Below, piece by piece: positions 34,552 through 44,985 of a stretch of 64,000 bases of DNA (position 1 is the stretch's first letter; each line of letters begins with the position of its first letter). The notes below the pieces were generated by a model that was not told where the DNA came from, searched no databases, and saw only the letters and a list, made by a program, of their open reading frames with translations. The stretch is from positions 1 to 64,000 of the forward strand of contig CANJPH010000005.1 of assembly GCA_947476145.1 (NCBI GenBank), in the 5' to 3' direction. Both the position numbers and the translations under genes were made by a program. This DNA is from Bacteroidota bacterium (GTDB lineage: Bacteria; Bacteroidota; Bacteroidia; Chitinophagales; Chitinophagaceae).

Positions 34552-36027
34552 ATGGCATCAAATATTTTAGTGAAAAGATTTTCGACAATTTTATTTATAG
34601 GCTTCCTTTTTTCAGCTTGTACACGTATTGGTACTACCGAAATAGGACTTGGTTTGCTTCCTTCGATGGATGCTTTTAACACAAAGGACACCATCTTAGA
34701 GGTAGAGACGGAGACCATCGACATGTCAGATTCCGTAAGAATTTATGGACAGGATGACCAAGTGGTGGGCATTATTAATAATGATCCAGTTTTTGGTTCC
34801 ACCACAGCAAGTATGTACTTTCAATTAAAACCAGGCTATTTCCCTTATTATCTAAGAGGGTCAAAGGATAGTATTGCAATTGATTCGGCTGTTTTAATTC
34901 TTTCTTATAAAGGTTTTTATGGGGATTCAACAAAGCCAGTGGTTTTAAATTTAAAAAGAATTAGCGCCACAACGCCACTAAGTTTAGATAATATAGTGGC
35001 TAGTAATTATCCAGAAGCCTACAATATTAAAACCGATGCTACAATGGCAGATCCATACACATTGGATTTTGACCGTGTTCATGATTCTGTGATTAACAGA
35101 TATGAGTTAGCGAAGGATCAAATTCGTATTCCTTTGAATAAAACTTTTACGGATCTTTTTATGAAAGTGTATGATTCAACTGAAGTATACAAAACGGATA
35201 CAAGTCTTCGTCAATATTTTCAAGGGTTTGCTTTAAGTGTAAGTTCCGCTGGAAATCCCAACGCATTGGTAAGAATTAATTTATTGGATACCAATACAAA
35301 ATTAGGCCTCTATTATAGAACTAATTCAACATCCTTTGTAGGAACAAGAGATACGATCGTAGATTATTTTAATTTTTCTCTTTACTCGAATGGTTATGCA
35401 AATTTTGTAAAACGCAACAGAGCAGGCTCGGAAATAGCTAAGCATCTGGGCGTTGCTAAAGATTCTTTGGTATATGTTCAAACTAGTCCAGGGACCGTTG
35501 TCAAAATAAAAGTACCAGGTTTAAAAGCTTTTGCTAATAAAATTATTCATAGAGCGGAATTAGTGGCTGAACAAGTGCCTGCTGAAACGCCAAGCTTTTT
35601 AGAGTCTCAATTTACTCCGCCTAACTATTTATTTTTAGGAGCCTATGATAGTGCTGCAAAAATGATTAGGAATGTCCCCAATGATTACCAAGGAACGGTA
35701 AATGCTGCTCAGTTTATAAAATTTGGCGGAAGAAGAATTTATAAATCTATACAAGGTTTTGAAAATGTAGCTAGTTACAATTTTGATTTGAGTAGATATG
35801 TGCAAGGAGTCATTTCGAGAAAGGATACCATTTTCGAATTGAGGTTATATGCTCCAGTTAATGATTCAATCAAATATGTACCTCCTTATCCTAATAATGT
35901 ACAATCCGGAATGGATTATCTAAATTCTTCATTGGGTAACCAACCTGCCATAGGCCGAGTAAGATTAGGTGGTGGCAAGCATTCAAGGTTTAGAATGCGT
36001 TTACGCGTTTATTATTCCGATTTATAA
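34552..36027 (+). CDS. DUF4270 lipoprotein
   Basis: The 491-residue exported lipoprotein has lipobox FSAC (Cys23) and a DUF4270 body beginning IGLGLLPSMDAFNTKDTILEVETETIDMSDSV. It is beta-rich with features typical of the family, including NDPVFGSTTASMYFQL and a C-terminal FRMRLRVYYSDL. DUF4270 is nearly restricted to Bacteroidota and commonly follows the GlgA-like gene, as here. No biochemical function is established. The location is probably periplasm or outer-membrane surface. Confidence 0.9.
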   Translation: MASNILVKRFSTILFIGFLFSACTRIGTTEIGLGLLPSMDAFNTKDTILEVETETIDMSDSVRIYGQDDQVVGIINNDPVFGSTTASMYFQLKPGYFPYYLRGSKDSIAIDSAVLILSYKGFYGDSTKPVVLNLKRISATTPLSLDNIVASNYPEAYNIKTDATMADPYTLDFDRVHDSVINRYELAKDQIRIPLNKTFTDLFMKVYDSTEVYKTDTSLRQYFQGFALSVSSAGNPNALVRINLLDTNTKLGLYYRTNSTSFVGTRDTIVDYFNFSLYSNGYANFVKRNRAGSEIAKHLGVAKDSLVYVQTSPGTVVKIKVPGLKAFANKIIHRAELVAEQVPAETPSFLESQFTPPNYLFLGAYDSAAKMIRNVPNDYQGTVNAAQFIKFGGRRIYKSIQGFENVASYNFDLSRYVQGVISRKDTIFELRLYAPVNDSIKYVPPYPNNVQSGMDYLNSSLGNQPAIGRVRLGGGKHSRFRMRLRVYYSDL

Positions 36028-36051
36028 TCATAAGATTTATTAATACATTTG
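36021..36051 (+). promoter_or_regulatory. Promoter of metK
   Basis: TACATTTG at 36044-36051 matches the -7 consensus. TTTA at 36021-36024, 19 bp upstream, is a weaker -33 and overlaps the end of the DUF4270 gene. Confidence 0.55.
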
Positions 36052-36082
36052 CACCTAATAACAAACATCTAAATAAAAGAAC

Positions 36083-37336
36083 ATGCCTTATTTATTTACT
36101 TCTGAGAGTGTTTCTGAAGGACATCCAGACAAAGTAGCGGATCAGATTTCTGACGCATTAATCGACAACTTTTTAGCATTTGATCCACAGTCCAAAGTGG
36201 CTTGTGAGACCTTAGTAACCACAGGTCAAGTGATTTTGGCGGGTGAGGTAAAATCTAAAGCGTATTTAGACGTTCAAACCATTGCACGTGATGTAATTAA
36301 GAAAATTGGTTACACAAAGAGTGAATATATGTTTGAAGCGGATAGCTGTGGTGTATTAAGTGCCATCCACGAACAATCTGCTGACATCAACCAAGGGGTG
36401 GACAGAAAAAAGAAAGAAGAGCAAGGTGCGGGTGACCAAGGTATGATGTTTGGTTATGCAACCAATGAAACCGATGATTATATGCCATTGGCACTTGACT
36501 TAGCGCACAAAATTCTAATTGAGTTAGCTGCATTAAGAAGAGAGAACAAAGCGATCAAATATTTACGTCCCGATGCAAAATCTCAAGTAACCTTAGAGTA
36601 CAACGATAAAAATCAACCTGTAAGAATTGACGCAATTGTAGTAAGTACGCAACATGATGATTTTGATAAGGAAGGAAAGATGTTGGCTAAAATTAACAAG
36701 GATATTGTTGAAATATTAATTCCAAGAGTACAGGCTAAATACAAAAAATACGCCAAGTTATTTAACAAGGATATTAAGTACCATATTAACCCAACAGGTA
36801 AGTTTGTAATTGGTGGACCACACGGTGATACAGGTTTAACAGGCCGTAAAATTATCGTAGATACTTACGGTGGTAAAGGCGCACACGGTGGTGGTGCATT
36901 CTCTGGTAAGGATCCAAGTAAGGTAGACCGTTCTGCAGCTTATGCAACACGTCATATTGCGAAAAACTTAGTAGCTGCGGGTGTAGCTTCTGAAGTTTTG
37001 GTACAAGTGTCTTACGCGATTGGAGTTGCTAAACCAACTTCTATTAACGTAAATACCTACGGAACTGCTAAAGTGAAAATGACAGATGGTCAAATTGGTA
37101 AATTAGTAGAAAGCATTTTTGATATGCGTCCTTACTTTATTGAGCAAAGATTAAAGTTGAGAACACCTATGTATAGTGAAACTGCTGCTTACGGACATAT
37201 GGGTCGTAAGAATGAAACAGTGACTAAAACATTTACCACTCCAGACGGCAAATCTAAAACCATGAAAGTGGAATTGTTTACCTGGGAGAAATTAGATTAT
37301 GTAGCGAAAGTGAAAAAAGCTTTCGGTTTAAAATAA
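36083..37336 (+). CDS. metK: S-adenosylmethionine synthetase
   Basis: MetK makes SAM from methionine and ATP. The 417-residue protein contains [17 protein letters not shown] (about 13-29), [36 protein letters not shown] and [19 protein letters not shown], all diagnostic. It is somewhat longer than E. coli MetK (384 residues), with internal loops but no missing motif. Codon choice is more uniform than in its neighbours, as expected of a highly expressed gene (impression, not computed). Promoter and terminator flank it, so it is a single-gene unit. No SAM riboswitch was seen in the short leader. Confidence 0.98.
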   Translation: MPYLFTSESVSEGHPDKVADQISDALIDNFLAFDPQSKVACETLVTTGQVILAGEVKSKAYLDVQTIARDVIKKIGYTKSEYMFEADSCGVLSAIHEQSADINQGVDRKKKEEQGAGDQGMMFGYATNETDDYMPLALDLAHKILIELAALRRENKAIKYLRPDAKSQVTLEYNDKNQPVRIDAIVVSTQHDDFDKEGKMLAKINKDIVEILIPRVQAKYKKYAKLFNKDIKYHINPTGKFVIGGPHGDTGLTGRKIIVDTYGGKGAHGGGAFSGKDPSKVDRSAAYATRHIAKNLVAAGVASEVLVQVSYAIGVAKPTSINVNTYGTAKVKMTDGQIGKLVESIFDMRPYFIEQRLKLRTPMYSETAAYGHMGRKNETVTKTFTTPDGKSKTMKVELFTWEKLDYVAKVKKAFGLK

Positions 37337-37351
37337 TGGATTGAATTTTAC

Positions 37352-37386
37352 AAAAGCCCGTTCCGAAATTTTCTGGACGGGCTTTT
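37352..37386 (+). terminator. Terminator after metK
   Basis: AAAAGCCCG(T)TCC and GGACGGGCTTTT arms with one bulge, then T-rich sequence. Confidence 0.88.
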
Positions 37387-37435
37387 TGTTTTAACGTGCA
37401 ATTTTATATAAAACATTTTCAAAAATATATAGGAC

Positions 37436-37984
37436 ATGAATGATCAACAAAATCCTTGGAAGACATTAAGTGGGGAAGTAAAATATGAAAACCCATGGAT
37501 TAATTTGACAGAATATAAAGTAATCACGCCGGCAGGAACCGAAGGAATTTATGGTAAAGTACATTTTAAAAATGTTGCGATTGGAGTGATCGCGTTGGAT
37601 GCAGATGACCATACTTATTTAGTGGGTCAATATCGTTTTCCTTTGGATTTGTATAGTTGGGAAATTCCGGAAGGAGGTTGCCCAGAGGGAACCGATTGGC
37701 TCACTGCAGCCAAAAGAGAATTAAAAGAAGAGACTGGTTTTGAGGCAGGGAAGTGGACAGAGATTTTACAAATGCATGTGTCCAATTCGGTATCGGATGA
37801 ATTGAGTGTGGTATATGTTGCACAGGATTTAAAAGCAGGGGAAGCAGCCCCCGAAGAGACAGAAGATTTAAAAGTTATGAAAATGCCATTTAAACAAGCA
37901 GTGGATTGGGTAATGCAAGGAAAAATTACGGATTCCATATCGGTAGCCGCTATTTTGAAATGGGAGTTACTTAAAGCGCAGTAA
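37436..37984 (+). CDS. NUDIX hydrolase (ADP-ribose pyrophosphatase-like)
   Basis: The 182-residue protein has a Nudix box ending AAKRELKEETGF (about 99-110), preceded by EIPEGGCPEGTDW. The first glutamate of the canonical box is replaced by Thr, whereas the metal-binding REL-x-EE core is intact. The N-terminal YENPWINLTEYKVITPAG resembles ADP-sugar pyrophosphatases, so ADP-ribose or similar is a likely substrate. It is followed 18 bp later by rlmB on the same strand, and the two are probably co-transcribed. Confidence 0.88.
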   Translation: MNDQQNPWKTLSGEVKYENPWINLTEYKVITPAGTEGIYGKVHFKNVAIGVIALDADDHTYLVGQYRFPLDLYSWEIPEGGCPEGTDWLTAAKRELKEETGFEAGKWTEILQMHVSNSVSDELSVVYVAQDLKAGEAAPEETEDLKVMKMPFKQAVDWVMQGKITDSISVAAILKWELLKAQ

Positions 37985-38002
37985 AAACTTTAACTTTGCA
38001 TT

Positions 38003-38824
38003 ATGCAGGAGAGAAATAATAGACCAGAAAAAAAGCATTCAGGCCCAAGAAGATTTAGCCCGCGTCCAAATTTCACAACGGAGCGTAAATTTATTATTGG
38101 ACGCCAACCTTTAATTGAATCCTTGGAGTCAGGTGCAAATATTGAAAAAATTTTAATTCAAAAAAATGCACAAGGAGAGGGATTGAATGAAATAAAACAA
38201 TTTGCAAGAGAACATACCATCCCTGTACAATTGGTTCCCATTGAAAAACTAAATGGAATGACTAAGGCCAATCACCAAGGAGTGTTGGCTTTTATTTCCA
38301 ATGTAAAATACTTAGACTTACAGCAAGTAATTGATTTTGTAGTTGCAAAAGGGGAAACGCCTTTATTTGTAATGTTAGACGGGGTAACGGATGTAAGAAA
38401 TATTGGAGCCATTAGCAGAAGTATTCATTGTTGTGGGGCACAAGCGTTGATCATTCCAGACAAAGGGGTGGGTGCTTTAAATGAAGAAGCCTTTAAAAGT
38501 AGCGCGGGTGCATTAGAGCATATTCATGTCGTGAGAGTAAGTAGTTTATTAAAAACGGTAGACGATTTGCATTTAAATGGCATACAAGTTTTCACCAGTG
38601 AAATGCGCGCCGATAAAAATGTACACGAGTTAGATTTTAAAGTACCTAGTTGTATTATTATGGGCGATGAGGGAAGGGGGGTGCAGCCATATTTAGCAAA
38701 AGCGGCAGACTATTTCTTTAAAATCCCAATGGCCACCAATTTTGATTCATTTAATGTGTCGGTAGCAGCAGGTATTGTTTTATACGAAGCCATGAAACAA
38801 AGATTATTTCCTGCATCTAAATAA
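38003..38824 (+). CDS. rlmB: 23S rRNA 2'-O-methyltransferase RlmB (TrmH family)
   Basis: This SPOUT enzyme probably methylates G2251 of 23S rRNA. The 273-residue protein has a basic N-terminal tail, a substrate-binding domain (IIGRQPLIESLESG) and the SPOUT knot with LDGVTDVRNIGAISRSIHCCGA (about 125-146), IIMGDEGRGVQP and IPMATNFDSFNVSVAAGIVLYEA. The NIGA, GDEGRG and SLNVSVA-like motifs are diagnostic of the TrmH/RlmB group. Which 23S or tRNA site it modifies is a family-level inference. It is followed by GSCFA after 6 bp. Confidence 0.92.
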   Translation: MQERNNRPEKKHSGPRRFSPRPNFTTERKFIIGRQPLIESLESGANIEKILIQKNAQGEGLNEIKQFAREHTIPVQLVPIEKLNGMTKANHQGVLAFISNVKYLDLQQVIDFVVAKGETPLFVMLDGVTDVRNIGAISRSIHCCGAQALIIPDKGVGALNEEAFKSSAGALEHIHVVRVSSLLKTVDDLHLNGIQVFTSEMRADKNVHELDFKVPSCIIMGDEGRGVQPYLAKAADYFFKIPMATNFDSFNVSVAAGIVLYEAMKQRLFPASK

Positions 38825-38830
38825 ATATAC

Positions 38831-39841
38831 ATGAGTGCATTGAAACTAAAACTAACCCTGGAGGCAAAACCGTCTAGCCTGAAAATTAATTACGGGGAAA
38901 AACTCATGTTAACGGGGTCTTGCTTTACAGAAAATATTGGATCCAAATTGCAAACTCATTTATTTGAAGCCTTTGAAAATTCGCATGGTATTTTGTTTAA
39001 TCCAATAAGTGTTCAAAACGCTTTAATGGATATTATTTCAAATAAGAAGTATACCGAATTGGATTTATTTTTATTAAATGATGTTTGGAACAGCTGGCAT
39101 CATCATAGTCGTTTTTCAGGGGTTATTCAAACTGAGGCATTGGATAAAATAAATGGAGCCATTCAAGAAGCACATAGCTATTTAAAATCGGCACATCATT
39201 TAGTGATTACTTTAGGCTCTGCATGGTTGTATACTTTAAATGAAAACGCCCCCAATAATAGGGGTATGGTGGTAGCCAATAATCATAAAGCACCCGCGAA
39301 TTGGTTTACCAAAAAATTATTGCAACCACAGGAATTGTTATCGAATTTGCAATCGCTTGTTGCTGCCTTACAATCATTCAATCCTAATTTACATATTGTA
39401 TTTACCATTAGTCCTGTGCGGCACTTAAGAGAAGGATTAGTGGAAAACAACAGAAGTAAAGCCGTGCTCATTCAAGCGGTACATGATTTGGTTTCAGTGG
39501 AGAAGAATATTGAGTATTTCCCAGCGTATGAATATGTGATAGACGACTTAAGGGATTATCGTTTTTATTCGGAGGACTTAGTGCATCCCAACTATGCCGC
39601 TACCCAATATGTTTGGGAAAAGTTGACAGATACTTATATGACAGCGGATACACAATCTATCATGAAACAAGTAGCTGAATTGCAGTTGGCATATAATCAT
39701 AAGCCCTTTTTTAGCGGTTCCACGGAGCATCAGAAATTTTTACGTTCTTGTATAGATAAAACGATGCATTTGATGTCACAATATCCTCAATTACCATTAC
39801 ACAAGCACCTGCTTTTTTTTAAAGAACAAGTTGGCAAATAA
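38831..39841 (+). CDS. GSCFA-domain protein
   Basis: The 336-residue protein begins with the family signature, here TGSCFTENIG (about 28-37), followed by the conserved HGILFNPISV and NDVWNSWHHHSRFSG. It resembles an SGNH/GDSL-type hydrolase, with GS at the start of the domain and an ITLGSAWLY block; the late DLVHPNYAATQYVWE could provide the Asp and His. It is cytoplasmic with no signal peptide. Function is uncharacterised to my knowledge. It is placed 6 bp after rlmB and 30 bp before the penicillin acylase gene. Confidence 0.87.
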   Translation: MSALKLKLTLEAKPSSLKINYGEKLMLTGSCFTENIGSKLQTHLFEAFENSHGILFNPISVQNALMDIISNKKYTELDLFLLNDVWNSWHHHSRFSGVIQTEALDKINGAIQEAHSYLKSAHHLVITLGSAWLYTLNENAPNNRGMVVANNHKAPANWFTKKLLQPQELLSNLQSLVAALQSFNPNLHIVFTISPVRHLREGLVENNRSKAVLIQAVHDLVSVEKNIEYFPAYEYVIDDLRDYRFYSEDLVHPNYAATQYVWEKLTDTYMTADTQSIMKQVAELQLAYNHKPFFSGSTEHQKFLRSCIDKTMHLMSQYPQLPLHKHLLFFKEQVGK

Positions 39842-39871
39842 TTACTTAATTTAGGACTCTAAAATTAATGT

Positions 39872-42352
39872 ATGCGCATATTGCCATTTATAGCTTCAAC
39901 ATTGGTAACGGTTGGGCTTATTACAGTATTAAATGTTCAATTAACCATTGGCAAAACTCAGACACCTAAACTGGGGTATTTTTTATCTCCACAACATGGC
40001 TTTTGGAAAAATGCCGAGAAATTAGGAGCAGGATTTGATGCCTCCATTGTTGCAAAAGACTTAAAAGGCAATGTGGATGTATATATGGACGACCGGTTGG
40101 TTCCACATATTTATGCAGACAATGACGAGGATGCTTATTTTGTTCAAGGTTTCTTGCATGCAAAATTTAGATTGTGGCAGATGGATTTTCAAACACGTGT
40201 AGCCTCGGGGAGGCTTAGTGAAATTGCAGGGGCAGATAAATTAACAATAGACCGCTTTTTTAGAAGATTGGGTATGGTATATGGTGCCGAGCAAACCGAA
40301 AAATTTATCAATGAAAACAATCCGGTAATGAAGGCTACCGTAGAGGCTTATACAGCAGGGGTGAATGCGTATTTGAAACAATTGTCTCCAGAAGATATTC
40401 CTTTTGAATATAAATTAATGAATTATCAACCTGAAGAATGGTCCCCTAAAAAAACCTATCTTTTTTTAATGTTCATGTCTTATGATTTAACAGGTCGTGC
40501 CGCTGCCGCGGATTTGCAATTAACCAATACTAGAGATTTTTTAGGCTATGATTTATTTGACAAATTGTATACCAATCAACAGGATTCATTAGATCCCATT
40601 ATTCCCAAAGGAACTACTTTTGCAGAAGCATCTTTACATCCTATCCAACCAGCAGGCGCAGATTCCGTATACCTAAAAAAACAGACTTTAAACACAGCAG
40701 CCCAAAATACATCTGCTAGTCCAGAAGCGCCAGATAAAAACAATGGTAGTAATAACTGGGCGGTCTCAGGTTCAAAAACAAAGTCGGGACGTCCCATTTT
40801 ATGTAGCGACCCACATTTGGGATTAAACCTTCCTTCCTTATGGTATGAGGTTCAAATCACTACCCCAACACATAGTACTTATGGTGCAAGTTTTCCTGGT
40901 TCACCTGCAGTGATTATTGGCTTTAATGATAGTTTAGCTTGGGGGGTAACAAATGCAGGTCGTGATGTGCTGGATTACTATGAGTTAAAATTCAAGGACA
41001 GCACCCAAAAAGAATATTGGTTCAATGGCAGTTGGCAGGCAGCTTCAAATCGTCAAGAAATTATTAAAGTAAAAGATAGTGCGGATGTGGTAGAAAATAT
41101 TGCAATGACACATTGGGGACCAGCGATGTTTGATACACATTATCAAAATGTGCAATCCATGGGTCGAAATTTAGCAGTGAAATGGACGGGACATAACGCA
41201 TCTACTGGTGTAGAAACTTTTTATAAATTAAACAGAGCAAAAAATTATGATGACTATATTAATGCCATTTCTTTATGGAAATGTCCAGGTCAAAATTTTG
41301 TTTTTGCAAGTAAGACCGGAGATATTGCCATTAAGCAACAAGGAAGTTTTGTGGCAAGATGGGATCGCCAAGGTGATTTTATAATGCCAGGGGTAGACAG
41401 TAGTTATGATTGGCAAGGAATCATTCCAAATGAGGAAAATCCAATGATGAAAAATCCAGAACGTGGTTTTGTGAGTAGTGCGAATCAGAAGTCAGTGGAT
41501 TCAACTTATCCTTACTATTTAGGCACTGCATCCTCCTTTCCATTATACAGAGGGATTAGTGTAAATAAGCGATTGGCCATTATGAATCAGATGACGCCCA
41601 TGGATATGCAGGGGTTACAAACAGACAACTATAACGTATTTGCGGAAGTGGCGAGGCCTGCTTTAAATAAATTTATGGATCAAACTAAGTTAAGTCCCGA
41701 TGCCCAGAGAATGGTAATGGAAATGAATCATTGGGATTTGTATAATAACGCGAATTCAAAAGGCACCACTGTATTTAAAATTATTTGGGACAGCGTGGAG
41801 TATGCGGTTTGGGGAGACGAAATGGCCGGGTCTAAATTACCACTTACAAAGCCAGAAGCATTTGTCTTAGTTGACCAAATGAATAGGGATAGTAATTTTT
41901 CCGTTGCAGATGATATTAGAACAAAGGATAAAATAGAAACCTTAAAAGATCAGGTGCAATTGGGTATTGAAAAAGCGACCAAGAAGTTATTAGAACTTGA
42001 AAAAGACAACAAATTAGCATGGGCTAGTTTTAAAGCAACAAGTGTGAATCATTTAACAAAAATACCAGCTTTAAGTAGGTTGAATTTACCAATAGGGGGC
42101 GGTGTAAATATTATAAATGCGACTACCGAAAATCATGGACCTAGTTGGAGAATGGTAGTGCATTTGACCGATGAAATTGAAGCCTATGGTTTATATCCTG
42201 GAGGGCAAAGCGGTAATCCGGGAAGTCCTTATTATGATACATTTGTAGATTATTGGGCAGCGGGCAAGTATTACCGTTTATTGTTTTTGCCTAAAGCAAA
42301 ATTGATTACCAACGAAAGAACAAAGTGGCGTATTCAATTTAAAAACGCCTAA
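39872..42352 (+). CDS. Penicillin acylase family protein (Ntn hydrolase)
   Basis: This 826-residue exported amidase has an N-terminal signal or anchor (about 1-25). The chain contains an alpha part ending before GSNNWAVSG; Ser293 is the predicted autoproteolysis site and N-terminal nucleophile of the beta subunit. Other family motifs are FVQGFLHAKFRLWQMDFQTRVASGRLSEI, DPHLGLNLPSLWYE, PGSPAVIIGFNDSLAWGVTN and PGGQSGNPGSPYYD. Members cleave acyl amides such as beta-lactams or N-acyl homoserine lactones; the true substrate is unknown. It should act in the periplasm. Confidence 0.93.
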   Translation: MRILPFIASTLVTVGLITVLNVQLTIGKTQTPKLGYFLSPQHGFWKNAEKLGAGFDASIVAKDLKGNVDVYMDDRLVPHIYADNDEDAYFVQGFLHAKFRLWQMDFQTRVASGRLSEIAGADKLTIDRFFRRLGMVYGAEQTEKFINENNPVMKATVEAYTAGVNAYLKQLSPEDIPFEYKLMNYQPEEWSPKKTYLFLMFMSYDLTGRAAAADLQLTNTRDFLGYDLFDKLYTNQQDSLDPIIPKGTTFAEASLHPIQPAGADSVYLKKQTLNTAAQNTSASPEAPDKNNGSNNWAVSGSKTKSGRPILCSDPHLGLNLPSLWYEVQITTPTHSTYGASFPGSPAVIIGFNDSLAWGVTNAGRDVLDYYELKFKDSTQKEYWFNGSWQAASNRQEIIKVKDSADVVENIAMTHWGPAMFDTHYQNVQSMGRNLAVKWTGHNASTGVETFYKLNRAKNYDDYINAISLWKCPGQNFVFASKTGDIAIKQQGSFVARWDRQGDFIMPGVDSSYDWQGIIPNEENPMMKNPERGFVSSANQKSVDSTYPYYLGTASSFPLYRGISVNKRLAIMNQMTPMDMQGLQTDNYNVFAEVARPALNKFMDQTKLSPDAQRMVMEMNHWDLYNNANSKGTTVFKIIWDSVEYAVWGDEMAGSKLPLTKPEAFVLVDQMNRDSNFSVADDIRTKDKIETLKDQVQLGIEKATKKLLELEKDNKLAWASFKATSVNHLTKIPALSRLNLPIGGGVNIINATTENHGPSWRMVVHLTDEIEAYGLYPGGQSGNPGSPYYDTFVDYWAAGKYYRLLFLPKAKLITNERTKWRIQFKNA

Positions 42353-42382
42353 CTCCATTACCTTATTTTTTAAAATTTATTT

Positions 42383-42757
42383 ATGAAATCAAATCAATCA
42401 GCAATTATAAAATTTTTAATGGCTACCATCGTATCTGCTTTATTGGCTTATGCAATTGGCATATATGGAAACCTTCCTTGGTGGAGTTTTGTAATTTCTA
42501 ATTTCATTGTTGCCATTGCGATTGACCAAAAGCCATGGAAGGCATTTATATCAGGAGCGTTGGGTGTTGGACTATTGTGGTTAACCTTAGCCCTTATGAT
42601 TGATCAACAAAATGGTCATTTATTGTCTACGAAAGTGGCCAATATTTTACCTTTAAAAGGGTCCACCACTGCATTAATAGCAATTACTGCTTTTGTAGGA
42701 TTTATATTGGGAGGCCTTTCCTCTTTGTCTGGTAGTTATGTAAGAAAAGCGAAGTAA
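42383..42757 (+). CDS. Small membrane protein of unknown function
   Basis: The 124-residue protein has four predicted helices (about 8-28, 32-48, 53-72 and 93-115), Gly- and Ala-rich with few charges. I recognise no family motif. Its position 30 bp after the penicillin acylase gene on the same strand suggests co-transcription, and a terminator follows. Confidence 0.7.
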   Translation: MKSNQSAIIKFLMATIVSALLAYAIGIYGNLPWWSFVISNFIVAIAIDQKPWKAFISGALGVGLLWLTLALMIDQQNGHLLSTKVANILPLKGSTTALIAITAFVGFILGGLSSLSGSYVRKAK

Positions 42758-42781
42758 AAATGGGTTCAACTATTTATTTAT

Positions 42782-42811
42782 AAAGGAGACTGACATCAAT
42801 CAGTCTCTTTT
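42782..42811 (+). terminator. Terminator closing the acylase run
   Basis: AAAGGAGACTGA and TCAGTCTCTTTT arms around a short loop, then TGTTTT. Confidence 0.85.
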
Positions 42812-42843
42812 GTTTTAAGGACTTTTATTTTTTTGTATCTTTG
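42809..42843 (+). promoter_or_regulatory. Promoter of trhO
   Basis: TTTG at 42809-42812 (inside the T-tail of the previous terminator) and TATCTTTG at 42836-42843, 23 bp apart. The ATG is 45 bp downstream. Confidence 0.6.
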
Positions 42844-42887
42844 TATCCAATTTGCTTAATCTGTAATTGAGCTTAAATTAAAAACAT

Positions 42888-43937
42888 ATGTCAGTATTAC
42901 ACAATCGTGTTTCCAACCAGGAGTTGAAGCTAAAGCTGTATGAGGAAAATTTTCCTAGAACAACCATCAGTTTTTACCAGTATTTCCCCATACAAGAACC
43001 TCAGTTATTTAGAGACGAAATTTATCGAGCCTTAAATGCTATGAAAGTATTTGGAAGAATTTATGTAGCGAAGGAAGGGATTAACGCGCAAATTAGTTTA
43101 CCAACACACAATATGGAATTAGTAAGGGATTACTTGTATTCTTTCAAGCCACTTAAGGGCTTGCGATTAAATATTGCAGTGAATGATGATGGTAAAAGTT
43201 TTTGGGTATTGAGAATTAAAGTGCGTGATAAAATTGTTGCGGATGGAATTGAGGATCCTAATTTTAGCATGGAAAATAAGGGTAAGTATTTGAGTGCAAA
43301 AGAGATGAATGATTTATTGGAAAAGGACGAGACCATTGTCATTGATATGCGCAATCATTATGAGTATGAAGTGGGACATTTTGAGAAAGCCATTGAAATT
43401 CCTTCTGATACTTTTAGAGATCAATTACCTATGGCTGCAGATTTGATGAAGGATAATAAGAATAAAAATATAATCATGTATTGCACAGGTGGTATTCGTT
43501 GTGAAAAAGCAAGTGCATATATGTTACATAAAGGGTTTAAAAATGTATTTCATTTGGAAGGGGGCATTATTAATTATGCCAATAAAATTAAAGAGGCTGG
43601 CTTAGAGAGTAAGTTTAAGGGAAAGAATTTTGTATTTGATGAAAGGTTAGGCGAGAAGATCACCGAGGATATCATTGCAAAATGTCACCAATGCGGAAAA
43701 CCTGCCGACACCCATACCAATTGCAAAAATGACGCCTGCCATTTATTATTTATTCAATGCGAGGATTGTGATAAATCCTTTGATGGATGTTGCACTACCG
43801 AATGCAAAGAGGTATACCATCTGCCTTTAGAAGAACAAGAAAAATTAAGAGCAGGCAATAAAAATGGCATTATGGTATTTAACAAAAGCAAACAGCGATT
43901 GAGGCCTAGGCTCGGTGTGGATATAGAAGTAAAGTAA
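42888..43937 (+). CDS. trhO: tRNA uridine-34 hydroxylase TrhO (YceA family)
   Basis: TrhO hydroxylates U34 of several tRNAs during 5-carboxymethoxyuridine formation. The 349-residue protein has an N-terminal ferredoxin-like domain ([25 protein letters not shown]), a rhodanese domain with the active-site loop [11 protein letters not shown] (Cys199), and a cysteine-rich C-terminal region ([23 protein letters not shown]), probably zinc-binding. The layout matches YceA-type proteins, longer than stand-alone rhodaneses. It has its own promoter and is convergent with purC. Confidence 0.93.
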   Translation: MSVLHNRVSNQELKLKLYEENFPRTTISFYQYFPIQEPQLFRDEIYRALNAMKVFGRIYVAKEGINAQISLPTHNMELVRDYLYSFKPLKGLRLNIAVNDDGKSFWVLRIKVRDKIVADGIEDPNFSMENKGKYLSAKEMNDLLEKDETIVIDMRNHYEYEVGHFEKAIEIPSDTFRDQLPMAADLMKDNKNKNIIMYCTGGIRCEKASAYMLHKGFKNVFHLEGGIINYANKIKEAGLESKFKGKNFVFDERLGEKITEDIIAKCHQCGKPADTHTNCKNDACHLLFIQCEDCDKSFDGCCTTECKEVYHLPLEEQEKLRAGNKNGIMVFNKSKQRLRPRLGVDIEVK

Positions 43938-43964
43938 GCATCAAAAATCTATTTTTTTTGTTAA

Positions 43965-44888
43965 TTACACTTTTTTCAAGGCTTCGCAAACTAAATCATA
44001 AGTTTCTTCCTGTGATTTAGGGGCTGGTACAAAAGCTGCTCCAATTACTTTTTCGTAAAGCTCAATATATCTTTTTGAAATGGTATCAATCCATTCATCG
44101 CTCATCTCGGGAACTGTTTGACCTTCTTTCCCCATGAAATTATTATCAATCAACCATTCACGTACAAATTCTTTACTTAATTGCTTTTGTTTTTCTTTTT
44201 TTGTTTGACGTTCTTCAAATCCATCTGCATAAAAATAACGAGAAGAATCCGGCGTATGAATTTCGTCCATTAAATAAATCGTGTCTCCAATTTTACCGAA
44301 CTCATATTTAGTATCTACTAAAATCAACCCCTGCTTCGCTGCAATTTCCTTTCCTCTTTCAAATAAAGCCAATGCATATTTTTCTAATACTGCCCAATCT
44401 TCAGCAGTTGCTAATCCTTGTTTAATAATTGCTGCTTTTGAAATATCTTCATCATGCCCTTCACTTGCTTTTGTGGATGGGGTAATAATAGGGGTTGGGA
44501 AATAATCATTCTCGACCATATTCTCAGGTAATGGAACCCCGCATAATGTTCTCCCACCTGCATGGTAAGTTCTCCAAGCATGTCCCACTAAGTTTCCTCT
44601 TACAACCATTTCAATTTTAAAGGGAGTACATTTTTTTCCAATTGCTACATTTGGGGCAGGGGTATCCAACAGCCAATTTGGGCAGATATCTGTTGTTTTT
44701 TGCAACATATAGGCGGCTATTTGGTTGAGGACCTGGCCTTTAAAAGGGATGGGTTTTGGCAAGATTACATCAAAAGCAGAAATTCTGTCACTTGCAATCA
44801 TCACAAGTAGTTCATTTTCAATGTAATACACATCTCTTACTTTGCCGTGGTATTCACCAATTTGTTGAGGGAAAGACTTTGAATTCAT
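43965..44888 (-). CDS. purC: Phosphoribosylaminoimidazole-succinocarboxamide synthase
   Basis: PurC makes SAICAR in purine synthesis, joining CAIR and aspartate with ATP. The 307-residue protein shows GKVRDVYYI (14-22), [32 protein letters not shown], and [12 protein letters not shown] with [13 protein letters not shown]. Length is intermediate between the short bacterial and long yeast-type forms; the extended C-terminus (FVREWL...) is typical of the latter type. No other pur gene is adjacent. It is divergent from the large TonB receptor across 97 bp. Confidence 0.97.
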   Translation of the reverse strand: MNSKSFPQQIGEYHGKVRDVYYIENELLVMIASDRISAFDVILPKPIPFKGQVLNQIAAYMLQKTTDICPNWLLDTPAPNVAIGKKCTPFKIEMVVRGNLVGHAWRTYHAGGRTLCGVPLPENMVENDYFPTPIITPSTKASEGHDEDISKAAIIKQGLATAEDWAVLEKYALALFERGKEIAAKQGLILVDTKYEFGKIGDTIYLMDEIHTPDSSRYFYADGFEERQTKKEKQKQLSKEFVREWLIDNNFMGKEGQTVPEMSDEWIDTISKRYIELYEKVIGAAFVPAPKSQEETYDLVCEALKKV

Positions 44889-44985
44889 ACTGCTAAATTA
44901 AAAATTAAAGGCTAAATCCCGATAATTTTTTTAAATGCTAATATTTTGTTATTTTGTACTACAATTCAATTAAAAACAAACATTT